This document shows positions 1 through 5,988 of a DNA stretch of 10,727 nucleotides, piece by piece. Position numbers and translations under genes: made by a program. Numbering within the stretch: position 1 is the stretch's first letter; each line of letters starts with the position of its first letter. The stretch covers positions 1 to 10,727 of the forward strand of contig JALQST010000072.1 in NCBI GenBank assembly GCA_023264315.1, read 5' to 3'. Origin of the DNA: Nodosilinea sp. BSH.14. GTDB lineage: Bacteria; Cyanobacteriota; Cyanobacteriia; Phormidesmidales; Phormidesmidaceae. Under the pieces are notes generated by a model. The model was not told the origin of the DNA, did not search any database, and was given only the letters and a program-made list of their open reading frames with translations.

Positions 1-2
1 TG

Positions 3-65
3 ATCGGTATTCCACGACTTGATCATCATATTTTAATTCTTAAAGAGATGCTAGATAGTGGCTAA
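3..65 (+). CDS. possible 3' end of an unidentified gene
   Basis: Read from base 3, the frame gives 20 residues ending in ...HHILILKEMLDSG followed by TAA at 63-65. The composition (hydrophobic heptads, acidic/basic balance) looks like the end of a real protein, and the window edge cuts the rest. I do not recognise the family. The next 80 bases are AT-rich and non-coding, which fits a gene end here. The stretch is short enough to be chance, so confidence is low. Confidence 0.25.
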   Translation: MGIPRLDHHILILKEMLDSG

Positions 66-118
66 AAGATGGGATAAGCTGTTAGTCATCTAAAATACAC
101 TAGCCAGATCTCCGTAAA

Positions 119-136
119 AGCCTTTTGACAAAGGCT
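119..136. terminator. short perfect hairpin, possible terminator
   Basis: AGCCTTT (119-125) pairs perfectly with AAAGGCT (130-136) around a TGAC loop. On the - strand the stem is followed by CTTTTACGG, a weak U-tract. On the + strand no U-tract follows. It lies 54 bp after the stop at 63-65 and just before the small ORF at 152, so it may end the upstream transcript or shape the small ORF's leader. Only the base pairing is observed; function is inferred. Confidence 0.25.
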
Positions 137-138
137 CT

Positions 139-262
139 GGAGAAGGTCAACATGCAATTTAGACGCACATCAGCTTACCTCCGTCACAGCCTTCAGAAAC
201 ACTTGCAAAACCTACAACTAAGCCGATCACTTCATATTGCTGACATACAGCGCCAGAGCTAA
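139..262 (+). CDS. small ORF (36 codons, start 152) with strong ribosome binding site
   Basis: The ATG at 152 opens 36 codons ending at TAA 260-262. The product begins MQFRRTSAYLRHSLQ and is basic and Gln/Leu/His-rich, with no recognisable domain, signal peptide or membrane segment. The main support is GGAGAAGG at 139-146, an almost ideal Shine-Dalgarno sequence five bases before the ATG. The entry starts at that site; the coding part is 152-262. The hairpin at 119-136 lies just upstream and there is no nearby downstream gene until 656. It could be a genuine small protein, a leader peptide or chance. Function unknown. Confidence 0.3.
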
Positions 263-332
263 CAATCATTCTTAACCTCTCGATGATTAGATATTTTCCG
301 GATTTTTGAAGACGTGCTTTTGGGCCGGTGAA

Positions 333-357
333 CCTAGAATAAGTAATTATTGCTAGG
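333..357. repeat. bulged hairpin (CCTAGAATAA / TTATTGCTAGG)
   Basis: CCTAGAATAA (333-342) pairs with TTATTGCTAGG (347-357) around a GTAA loop, giving ten base pairs with a single-base bulge. It lies about 300 bp upstream of pta. It could be a transcriptional structure in the pta leader, an end of a decayed small mobile element, or a fold in an untranslated RNA. The pairing is visible; no role can be assigned. Confidence 0.4.
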
Positions 358-641
358 GGTGGCCGTAATTTAAGCCTTTTTTATACTTGAATCTCCAGCG
401 GCTGATGTAACGCCATCGATAGACCGATCCAAAGTTCATCATCGGCTGGCACTGAAGTGTCGTTTGACCGATCCCAATCCGTTTGCATCCTGGCCGTGAA
501 TAGCGGTTGCGAAGAAAGACGGAGGTTTGGTCTGCTGGGGCTTTGGGCCGATGAGCCATCAGATCCAGATTCAAAAGTCATCGTTAATAAACGCGGATCC
601 CCTGGCAGACTGGTGTTGAATGGGGGTGGCCTATCCGGGGC

Positions 642-646
642 GGAGG
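642..646 (+). promoter_or_regulatory. Shine-Dalgarno site fixing the pta start
   Basis: GGAGG lies nine bases before the ATG at 656. The in-frame ATG at 620 has no comparable site and would add 12 residues absent from typical Pta N-termini. The site therefore decides for 656. Confidence 0.7.
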
Positions 647-655
647 TTCTGCGCC

Positions 656-2785
656 ATGACTCATTCCCTCTACATCAGCACCACCGAGGCAGGCAGCGGC
701 AAGGCGCTGGTGTCCCTCGGCATTATTGAGTTAATTTTGCGGCACACCACCCAGGTGCAGTTTTTTCGGCCCCTGGTGCATGTGCCAGATGTGGCCAGTT
801 CCACCGATCCCGCCCATCCCAGTTGGGACGAAGACATTGACCTACTGATCAGCCACTTCAACCTGAAGCAAAGCTACGAGGAATCCTACGGTCTGCTGGC
901 TCCCCATGCCAACGATTTGCTGGCGGAGCATCGGGCGGATGAGATTATCGACACGATTATTAGTAAGTACAAGGCGCTAGAGAGTCGGGCGGATTTTGTG
1001 CTGTGTGAAGGGTCAGACTATTTGGACGAAAACTCGGCCTTTGAGTTTGGCTTTAACCAAGAGGTGGCCAAAAACCTGGGCGCTCCGGTGCTAATTTTGG
1101 CCAGTGCCCACCATCGCACCATCGAGGAGATGATCAACCCCGTGCAGCGGGCGGTGGAGGCCTACCTAGAGCACGGCTGCGATGTGGTGGGGGTGGTGAT
1201 GAACAAGGCCGACCCTGAGCAGATTGAGCCGATTAAGGAATCCCTCTTTCAGCATTTTGGCCTGCGGGGCTGGCTGCTGTCGGTGATTCCCTACCAGCAT
1301 CGCCTCAGCAGCCCCAGGGTGCGAGACATTGCCGCCCAACTGGGGGCAGAGGTGCTCTACGGCCATCGCCAAATCAAAAACCTGGCCACGAACCGGATTG
1401 TGGCGGCGATGCAGTTGCAGAATAGCCTCAACTGGCTCCAGCCCGATGCCCTAATCATCACCCCTGGCGACCGAGGCGACATCATCGCTGGAATGCTCCA
1501 GGCGCACCAGTCCAGCAGCTATCCTTCCTTGGCGGGGCTGCTGCTGACGGCGGGCCTCAAACCCGACCCCACCATCGCCCGCTTGATTGAGGGCATCGCC
1601 AATCCCCTGCCCATCCTCTCAGTGAAGACCGACACCTTTACTACCGCCGCCCGGGTGAACGAAGTCCACAGCGCCCTCCTGCCCGACGACCGCGAAAAAA
1701 TCAACCTCAGCATTGAAGTGTTCGACACCTACGTTGACCTAGAGCGGCTAGAAAAACAGATCAGCGCCGTGCGGATACAGGGCATGACGCCCAAAATGTT
1801 CACCTATAACCTGATGGAGCAGGCCAAACGGGATCGCCAGCATATTGTGTTACCGGAAGCCTACGATCCGCGCATCCTCAAGGCCGCTGCCGTGCTGCTA
1901 AGTCGGGGCATTGTGGACATCACCCTGCTGGGCAACCACCACGACGTTCAGCAAGCCCTCAGCAAACACGCCATCACCCTGGATTTGGAGCAGCTCACCA
2001 TCCTCAACCCCGCCCAGGACGAACGCCTGCAAGCCTACGCCGAAACCTTCTACGAACTCCGCAAGGCCAAGGGCGTCACCCTCGACAACGCCATCGACGT
2101 GATGATGGATGTCTCCTACTTCGGCACCATGATGGTGTATAAGGGCGACGCGGACGGCATGGTCTCCGGGGCCATCCACACCACCCAGCACACCATCCGC
2201 CCCGCCCTGCAATTTGTGAAAACCAAACCTGGCTTTTCCGTGGTGTCCTCGGTGTTTTTCATGTGCCTAGAGCATCGCGTCCTGGTCTACGGCGACTGCG
2301 CCATCAACCCCAACCCCACCGCAGAGCAACTGGCGGAAATCGCCATCTCCTCCGCCGACACCGCCCGCACCTTCGGCGTAGAACCCAAAATCGCCCTACT
2401 CTCCTACTCCTCCGGCGACTCTGGCCAAGGGGAAGACGTGGAACGGGTGCGCCAAGCCACCCACCTCGCCCGCGAACGCCGCCCCGACCTGCTGCTGGAA
2501 GGCCCGATCCAGTACGACGCCGCCGTGGATGCCGCCGTGGGTTCTCAAAAAATGCCCGACTCTAAAGTGGCCGGAAAAGCCACCGTACTGATCTTCCCCG
2601 ACCTCAACACGGGCAACAACACCTACAAAGCCGTCCAGCGCGAAACCGGAGCCATCGCCATCGGCCCCATTCTGCAAGGGCTGAAAAAACCCGTCAACGA
2701 CCTCAGCCGAGGCTGCACCGTAGACGACATCATCAACACCGTCGCCATCACCGCCATCCAAGCCCAGGCCGAAAAGACCCCCTAA
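656..2785 (+). CDS. pta: phosphate acetyltransferase (long, three-domain type)
   Basis: The 709-aa product catalyses acetyl-CoA + phosphate to acetyl phosphate + CoA in the cytoplasm, normally working with acetate kinase. The N-terminal P-loop-like domain (residues about 3-210, AGSGKALVSLG at 12-22) resembles BioD/CobQ-type NTPases and is followed by a DRTGG-type domain (about 215-340). The catalytic PTA/PTB domain fills about 380-705. It carries SSVFFMCL (531-538), YGDCAINPNPTAEQ (545-558), SYSSGDSGQG (583-592), EGPIQYDAA (615-623) and FPDLNTGNNTYKA (647-659), all characteristic of Pta. Length matches the long bacterial class (about 700 aa) rather than the short catalytic-only form. The start is set by GGAGG at 642-646. 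No ackA or phosphoketolase gene adjoins it here. Strand composition changes inside the gene: the first third is G-rich, the remainder C-rich at wobble positions, with the change near 1430-1560. Confidence 0.95.
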   Translation: MTHSLYISTTEAGSGKALVSLGIIELILRHTTQVQFFRPLVHVPDVASSTDPAHPSWDEDIDLLISHFNLKQSYEESYGLLAPHANDLLAEHRADEIIDTIISKYKALESRADFVLCEGSDYLDENSAFEFGFNQEVAKNLGAPVLILASAHHRTIEEMINPVQRAVEAYLEHGCDVVGVVMNKADPEQIEPIKESLFQHFGLRGWLLSVIPYQHRLSSPRVRDIAAQLGAEVLYGHRQIKNLATNRIVAAMQLQNSLNWLQPDALIITPGDRGDIIAGMLQAHQSSSYPSLAGLLLTAGLKPDPTIARLIEGIANPLPILSVKTDTFTTAARVNEVHSALLPDDREKINLSIEVFDTYVDLERLEKQISAVRIQGMTPKMFTYNLMEQAKRDRQHIVLPEAYDPRILKAAAVLLSRGIVDITLLGNHHDVQQALSKHAITLDLEQLTILNPAQDERLQAYAETFYELRKAKGVTLDNAIDVMMDVSYFGTMMVYKGDADGMVSGAIHTTQHTIRPALQFVKTKPGFSVVSSVFFMCLEHRVLVYGDCAINPNPTAEQLAEIAISSADTARTFGVEPKIALLSYSSGDSGQGEDVERVRQATHLARERRPDLLLEGPIQYDAAVDAAVGSQKMPDSKVAGKATVLIFPDLNTGNNTYKAVQRETGAIAIGPILQGLKKPVNDLSRGCTVDDIINTVAITAIQAQAEKTP

Positions 2786-2821
2786 ACCCAGAATCCCCGG
2801 TACGGGTAAACAGCGGTGCGC

Positions 2822-2840
2822 CCCAACGTTTTTGCTTGGG
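2822..2840. terminator. weak hairpin after pta
   Basis: CCCAA (2822-2826) pairs with TTGGG (2836-2840), 37 bp after the pta stop, with TTTTTG in the loop. No U-tract follows the stem, so it is a poor intrinsic terminator on either strand. Confidence 0.2.
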
Positions 2841-2867
2841 CCTATCATTTCGCTGGCTTCGGACAAC

Positions 2868-2900
2868 GCTATACCTGTCGTCAGGTTCGCAGGGTATAGC
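2868..2900. repeat. inverted repeat GCTATACC...GGTATAGC with nested ACCTG/CAGGT
   Basis: GCTATACC (2868-2875) and GGTATAGC (2893-2900) are perfect complements. Inside, ACCTG and CAGGT (2873-2877 and 2882-2886) can pair in an alternative fold. The G(G/A)TATAGC core also forms both ends of the 8193-8303 element, so these may be ends of the same family of small mobile elements left beside the IS630 insertion. It sits 11 bp from the IS630 boundary. Confidence 0.4.
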
Positions 2901-2912
2901 AGCCCGCCGGTA

Positions 2913-2923
2913 GGTTAGGACAA
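2913..2923 (+). repeat. left terminal inverted repeat of IS630 element
   Basis: GGTTAGGACAA matches the reverse complement of 3809-3818 over ten bases, with one extra G on the outside. It is flanked by TA at 2911-2912. Confidence 0.65.
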
Positions 2924-3775
2924 TACGCGGAAGGCGTTGTCAAGGGCATCCCACAAGGTATCGAACTGGTGCAAGGTCTTTCGCACATCGTGCTTGATCC
3001 GTGCCCAAAATTTCTCAATTTTGTTCAGGTCGGGCGAGTACGGGGGGCGGAAGACCACCTGACACCCCGCCTGCTCAATCAACTCACGGATGCGGTCGGA
3101 CTTATGAAAACTGGCATTATCCAACACGACCACCTGCCCCGGCGTGAGTTCGGGGACAAGACACTGTTCTATCCAGCCTTCGATGAGCGCCGTATTGCAG
3201 TAGCCCTTAAAGGTAAACGGGGCCAGAATCGCCCGGTTGCACCAGCCTGCGACCCTGCTGACTCGCTCCGTGCGGTGAGGTCGTAAAACCGTTCCGAACG
3301 GTCACACCATCCATAGGGATAGGTGGCCGTGTCGTCCATCCCGGCTTCATCGACATACACCACCTGCTCAACGCCATAGGATTGAAACGCCTCTAGGAAG
3401 GCGGCACGAGCAGCGTCATCCCGCTCTCGATAGCCAAAGGTTTTTTTTGCGCGTAAACCCAATTTTCTTCAGCGCCGCCCCAATGGTGTCGGCACTGATG
3501 GGCTCCGGCCACTGCTCTGCCATCTCGGCCTGGGTCAGATGACCATGCTGGCTCGCGAAGGCCCGAAATGCTTCCAAATCCTGAATCTTGGGCTGGGGCC
3601 CTCGATGAATAGGACGAGCGGCTTCAACCGAACCCGTCTGGTCTCGCCGTTTGAGCCACAGGTCTAACGTATTCCGACTGATGTGAAAGACGCGAGCCAC
3701 TTGGCTTTTGGGTTCGCCTCGGTCAACGGCGGCGACGGCTTTCAGGCGCAAATCTACACTGTAGGGAGCAGGCAT
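2915..3775 (-). pseudogene. IS630-family DD34E transposase, two frame breaks
   Basis: The N-terminal part (3775 down to about 3448) starts MPAPYSVDLRLKAVAAVDRG and contains the helix-turn-helix typical of IS630 transposases (SQVARVFHISRNTLDLWLKR). At 3441-3448 a run of eight A on the coding strand separates ...GFTRKK from the continuation KTFGYRERDD in another frame; a run of seven or ten would restore it. The catalytic part then shows YVDEAG (first Asp). A second break near 3277-3281, after ERFYDL, changes frame again into HRTERVSRVAGW and ...GYCNTALIEGW. The last part has VVLDNASFHKS (second Asp) and DLNKIEKFW (Glu), spaced 34 residues apart as in DD34E enzymes. The first break could be programmed slippage. 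The second, where family members carry about three more residues (KSG-like), looks like a small deletion and inactivates the gene. Confidence 0.85.
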
Positions 3776-3808
3776 AGGACGCTAGACGCATGACGACTAC
3801 TCCCTATC

Positions 3809-3818
3809 TTGTCCTAAC
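3809..3818 (-). repeat. right terminal inverted repeat of IS630 element
   Basis: TTGTCCTAAC is the complement of the left end. It is followed by TA at 3819-3820 and then the IS5-like remnant. The transposase start lies 34 bp inward. Confidence 0.65.
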
Positions 3819-3820
3819 TA

Positions 3821-4010
3821 GCCCCCGGACTGCAATAATGCCCAACGCGATCTGGCCAATCCCGCCAGGGAATCCCGGCTCGATAGCGATACCGCACCGC
3901 GTCGACAAACAGGCGGTTTTCGCTGTGACGCCGACCCAGCCTTTAGAACCGGGCAGGAGATCCTGGATGCGTTCCCATGAGTCATCGCGGAGGGCATAGC
4001 GTCGAGTCAT
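3821..4010 (-). pseudogene. IS5-family transposase N-terminal remnant
   Basis: From ATG 4010-4008 the frame reads MTRRYALRDDSWERIQDLLPG, the characteristic start of IS5-family (IS427-like) transposases. After GVTAK the frame changes near 3930; the other frame continues ENRLFVDAVRYRYRAGIPWRD, again a typical family sequence. Similarity fades near the IS630 border at 3820, so only about 60 of the expected 250 or more codons remain. Upstream, GGGAGGCTATTGTC (reading inward from 4043) could be the original outer end of the element, but no partner end is present. This is a non-functional fragment cut off by the IS630 insertion or by a deletion next to it. Confidence 0.65.
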
Positions 4011-4068
4011 CATCGGGACGGTGGAGATCGACAATAGCCTCCCACTTTACTTCAATTGATCACACGCC

Positions 4069-5310
4069 CTAGGGCTTATCTTCGTCTCGGCGGCTTTGGT
4101 TGCGATAGTCCCAGGCTTGTTTCAGGAGTTTGCTCCAGGTGCGGCTGACTTTTTTAGTGGTCCAGCCGAGGCTGTGGGCGAGGGTATCGTCATCGGCATC
4201 GCCCTGGCAGCGTTTGAGGTCGATGAGCCGCCGCTGATCCACCGGTAGACTGGCCAAAAATCCTTGCCACTCCTCGGGGGTCATGCCTAGGCTGTCTTCC
4301 AGGTTGGCCCCAAGCCACTGGTGGACGAGATGCCATTCGTGCTGCTGGGAAAATTTCTCGACGTGGTACTTAAACCGCTGTTGCAGATAGTCTCGCTGAC
4401 GGGGGGAGAGGCCAAGGATGTCGTCAATTTCGGCGGCGGAGCAGTCCTCCAGCTTGAGCACCAAATAGTCGATACAATCCGGCTGATTTTGGGCTTTGAA
4501 ATAGTCCAGCAGGGCGGTGATCACCCGATCCCGCATCACCGCGGCCCCCGGATCGTAGGGGTCGGTTTTGAGCTTGTCGCGCACCTCCTGCACGAGGGAA
4601 CTGCGGGCGTAGACTTCGGCTTCCTCAGACTTGGCTCCTTCGCTGACGAGGCCCATATCCACGGAGGTTTCGGCAGGCTGACGACGGCTAAAGGACTGGG
4701 CGCGGAGGACGATCAACTGCTGGCTGTGGCGACCGGGGAGAGCAATGCGACGCTTGGCATACTGCTCGCTAAAGGCCATGTACTCCGCCAGTTCAAACTG
4801 GGTGCGGGGGCTGTAGGTGGCCGGGAGGTGATGCTCGCGGCGAAAGGCATTCAGCACCTCGATATAAAAGCCCTGCATGAAGTCTTCGATGAGGGCGTAG
4901 CGGCCCTGAAAGCTGAGGTAGCTTTCCTTGGGAGTCACATGGCGATACACAATGGCGCTGAGGCTGCTGTGCAGTTCCACCCGCCCTTGCCGCGAGCCCA
5001 GTTTGTAGTAGGACAGGCATTTCTCGACGCGATGCCGGATCAGGGCCATCTGCCAGTGCTGCACATCCCTCGAGGACTGAATGCGATCACTGCGGTGGCA
5101 CATGCGAGTGACCTCGGTGGCCAACCGGACGGAGACGCCCCCCAACCCTCCAGGACGGCGCTGGAGGTGTTCTTCAATGGTTTGCTCAATGGCCTGGACT
5201 AGCGATGCAAGATCCTCTCCCGATGGCCCAGGCGGGGAAGAGGACGGGGGAGGAGGGGGTGCTCCAGGGGAGGATGCCGCCATAACACAGTCGGTAGATG
5301 CAGTCTTCAT
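4069..5310 (-). CDS. hetZ: HetZ-type developmental regulator
   Basis: The 413-aa product is recognised as HetZ from its conserved core: RLATEVTRMCHRSDRIQSS (62-80), EKCLSYYKLGSRQGRVELHS (96-115), IEDFMQGFYIEVLNAFRRE (141-159), ELAEYMAFSEQYAKRRIALP (173-192) and LGLSPRQRDYLQQRFKYH (299-316). In Anabaena, HetZ acts with HetR and PatU3 in early heterocyst differentiation and patterning; homologues also occur in filamentous species without heterocysts. Residues 290-320 and 355-402 look like helix-turn-helix segments, the latter resembling sigma region 4, so DNA binding is inferred. The first 32 residues are a Pro/Ser-rich, probably disordered tail. The start at 5310 has an upstream AGGA; the in-frame ATG at 5283 has none. 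The gene is divergent from the response regulator at 5989. No patU-like gene is beside it, unlike the Anabaena arrangement. Confidence 0.8.
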   Translation of the reverse strand: MKTASTDCVMAASSPGAPPPPPSSSPPGPSGEDLASLVQAIEQTIEEHLQRRPGGLGGVSVRLATEVTRMCHRSDRIQSSRDVQHWQMALIRHRVEKCLSYYKLGSRQGRVELHSSLSAIVYRHVTPKESYLSFQGRYALIEDFMQGFYIEVLNAFRREHHLPATYSPRTQFELAEYMAFSEQYAKRRIALPGRHSQQLIVLRAQSFSRRQPAETSVDMGLVSEGAKSEEAEVYARSSLVQEVRDKLKTDPYDPGAAVMRDRVITALLDYFKAQNQPDCIDYLVLKLEDCSAAEIDDILGLSPRQRDYLQQRFKYHVEKFSQQHEWHLVHQWLGANLEDSLGMTPEEWQGFLASLPVDQRRLIDLKRCQGDADDDTLAHSLGWTTKKVSRTWSKLLKQAWDYRNQSRRDEDKP

Positions 5311-5427
5311 AGATACCCAATCCTAGCAATGACACCGAAATGAGAACCATCCAGGCGGAAATTGTGCCGTGGCTGTCTGCTCTATCAGCATCCTCAACGC
5401 TAGGCCGAGGATTTCGTGCAATTTTGT

Positions 5428-5518
5428 GTCAGTCCTTTAATTGGCTTCCGGAAATCGCGTTTTAGTGGCTGAAAACCTTAGGTTTAACCCTACTCAAGTA
5501 GCCAATTAAAGGACTGAC
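5428..5518. repeat. 91-bp hairpin element (MITE-like), 19-bp perfect arms
   Basis: The arms GTCAGTCCTTTAATTGGCT (5428-5446) and its exact reverse complement (5500-5518) enclose 53 bp of AT-rich sequence. That interior contains smaller palindromes, including AACC-TTA-GGTT. Immediately outside, TTG on the left and CAA on the right extend the symmetry with small mismatches. A perfect 19-bp inverted repeat is far beyond chance and fits a non-autonomous hairpin mobile element. No transposase lies inside and no target duplication is obvious. Its position, starting 117 bp upstream of the hetZ start, means it may affect hetZ transcription or be transcribed as a stable hairpin RNA. Confidence 0.65.
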
Positions 5519-5602
5519 CAATCTCCCTGGGGCTGGTCAACCATTTCCGATGTTGAGCCTAAGATGCTATCTATCAGGTTATCAATTTGTAACTCACTCC
5601 TC

Positions 5603-5637
5603 TCCGTAGTCCTTCATAGAGGACGTGAATCTACGGA
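5603..5637. repeat. nested hairpin TCCGTAG/CTACGGA with inner GTCCT/AGGAC
   Basis: The outer stem 5603-5609 / 5631-5637 is seven perfect pairs. The inner stem 5609-5613 / 5620-5624 is five, sharing one G. The structure lies in the hetZ/regulator spacer, about 290 bp from hetZ and 350 bp from the regulator. It could be part of a leader RNA, a small RNA or a protein-binding palindrome. Confidence 0.35.
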
Positions 5638-5856
5638 CATACCAGCCCAAAGGTCATGCCGGGGCTGCCTAAATCCAGTGATTCTGCGGATCATACCCAT
5701 CTTGGTGGCTCCAGAACCTAGGGGGCATCCTAGAATTACGGAGGCCAGCACCGGGGGAAGGTGAGGATGGCAAAGCTCCCCGGACTACCGACAATGGGAA
5801 CTATTCCCTGGGCCAAGTCCTCTTGTCATAAACCTTCAAATCTAGGCTGTGCTCTC

Positions 5857-5934
5857 CCGGTGGATCTCGGGCATTCTGGAAGTAGGGAGGAGATAGGCAG
5901 GGAACCGTGGCCAAGGTCTGGCTTAATCCACCGG
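5857..5934. repeat. 9-bp inverted repeat in the regulator leader
   Basis: CCGGTGGAT (5857-5865) is exactly complementary to ATCCACCGG (5926-5934), closing a 60-base loop that ends 54 bp before the start at 5989. If the transcript starts upstream, this would close a structured 5' leader. No known riboswitch class is recognised. Confidence 0.35.
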
Positions 5935-5988
5935 ATGAGCCGTGAGGACGCGGATTGTAATGTCCACCCCGTATTTGTGAGGCTGATC

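Larger units (their letters stand above)
263..655. other. 393-bp gene-free stretch upstream of pta
   Basis: No coding region is supported here. It contains a weak inverted repeat (AATCAT 264-269 / ATGATT 283-288), the bulged hairpin at 333-357, a T-run at 377-382 leading into TATACT (382-387, a possible -10 without a convincing -35), and the pta Shine-Dalgarno site near its end. Base composition is more AT-rich on the left and approaches that of pta from about 390 onward. Two short minus-strand ORFs between 353 and 581 have no recognisable content. Confidence 0.5.
2911..3820 (-). mobile_element. IS630-family insertion sequence, degenerate
   Basis: A roughly 0.9-kb element bounded by short terminal inverted repeats: GGTTAGGACAA (2913-2923) and TTGTCCTAAC (3809-3818, reverse complement GTTAGGACAA). 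A TA dinucleotide lies outside each end (2911-2912 and 3819-3820), as expected for the TA target of IS630/Tc1-mariner elements. The single transposase gene fills nearly the whole element, and its stop codon lies inside the left repeat. The transposase carries a frame change at an A8 run and a second break, so this copy is probably not autonomously active. On its right it abuts an IS5-family remnant. The left flank does not continue that remnant, so either a deletion accompanied the insertion or the IS5 piece was already truncated. Confidence 0.8.
5311..5988. other. 678-bp divergent intergenic region between hetZ and the REC cluster
   Basis: No coding region is convincing. It holds the 91-bp hairpin element (5428-5518), a nested hairpin (5603-5637) and a long-range 9-bp inverted repeat (5857-5934). 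Promoters for both divergent genes must lie here, but no clear -35/-10 pair was found. GTGAGG at 5977-5982 is a plausible ribosome binding site for the regulator at 5989. The size is large for a simple divergent promoter region, leaving room for a small RNA or a decayed gene. Confidence 0.5.

Noticed and set aside
125..130. TTGACA as a -35 promoter element.
   Set aside because: It lies inside a hairpin, and the sequence 17 bases downstream (CAACAT) is a poor -10.
353..581. Two overlapping minus-strand ORFs (73 and 66 codons) upstream of pta.
   Set aside because: No recognisable domain, no clear Shine-Dalgarno, and they overlap each other in different frames. The AT/GC-mixed composition does not resemble the real genes here.
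620..655. Upstream ATG at 620 extending pta by 12 residues.
   Set aside because: No suitable ribosome binding site. GGAGG is correctly placed for 656, and the added residues are not Pta-like.
2396..2866. Minus-strand ORF of 156 codons over the pta 3' end.
   Set aside because: Gly/Val-rich shadow of the conserved Pta catalytic domain with no family signature.
4066..4075. 10-bp palindrome GCCCTAGGGC at the hetZ stop codon.
   Set aside because: Too short, with no U-tract and no loop. Not a credible terminator or operator on its own.
4321..5202. Long open frame of 293 codons on the + strand.
   Set aside because: It is antisense to hetZ, whose family motifs are unmistakable. High-GC coding sequence commonly leaves the opposite strand open.
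5564..5764. Small + strand ORF in the hetZ/REC spacer.
   Set aside because: No Shine-Dalgarno or recognisable composition, and it crosses the palindromes of the spacer.
5934..5950. GATGAGCCGTGAGGACG resembles the core and stem II of a hammerhead ribozyme.
   Set aside because: The required CUGANGA context is CGGATGA, one stem base is missing and no GAAA follows (GCGGATT instead). The resemblance is probably chance.
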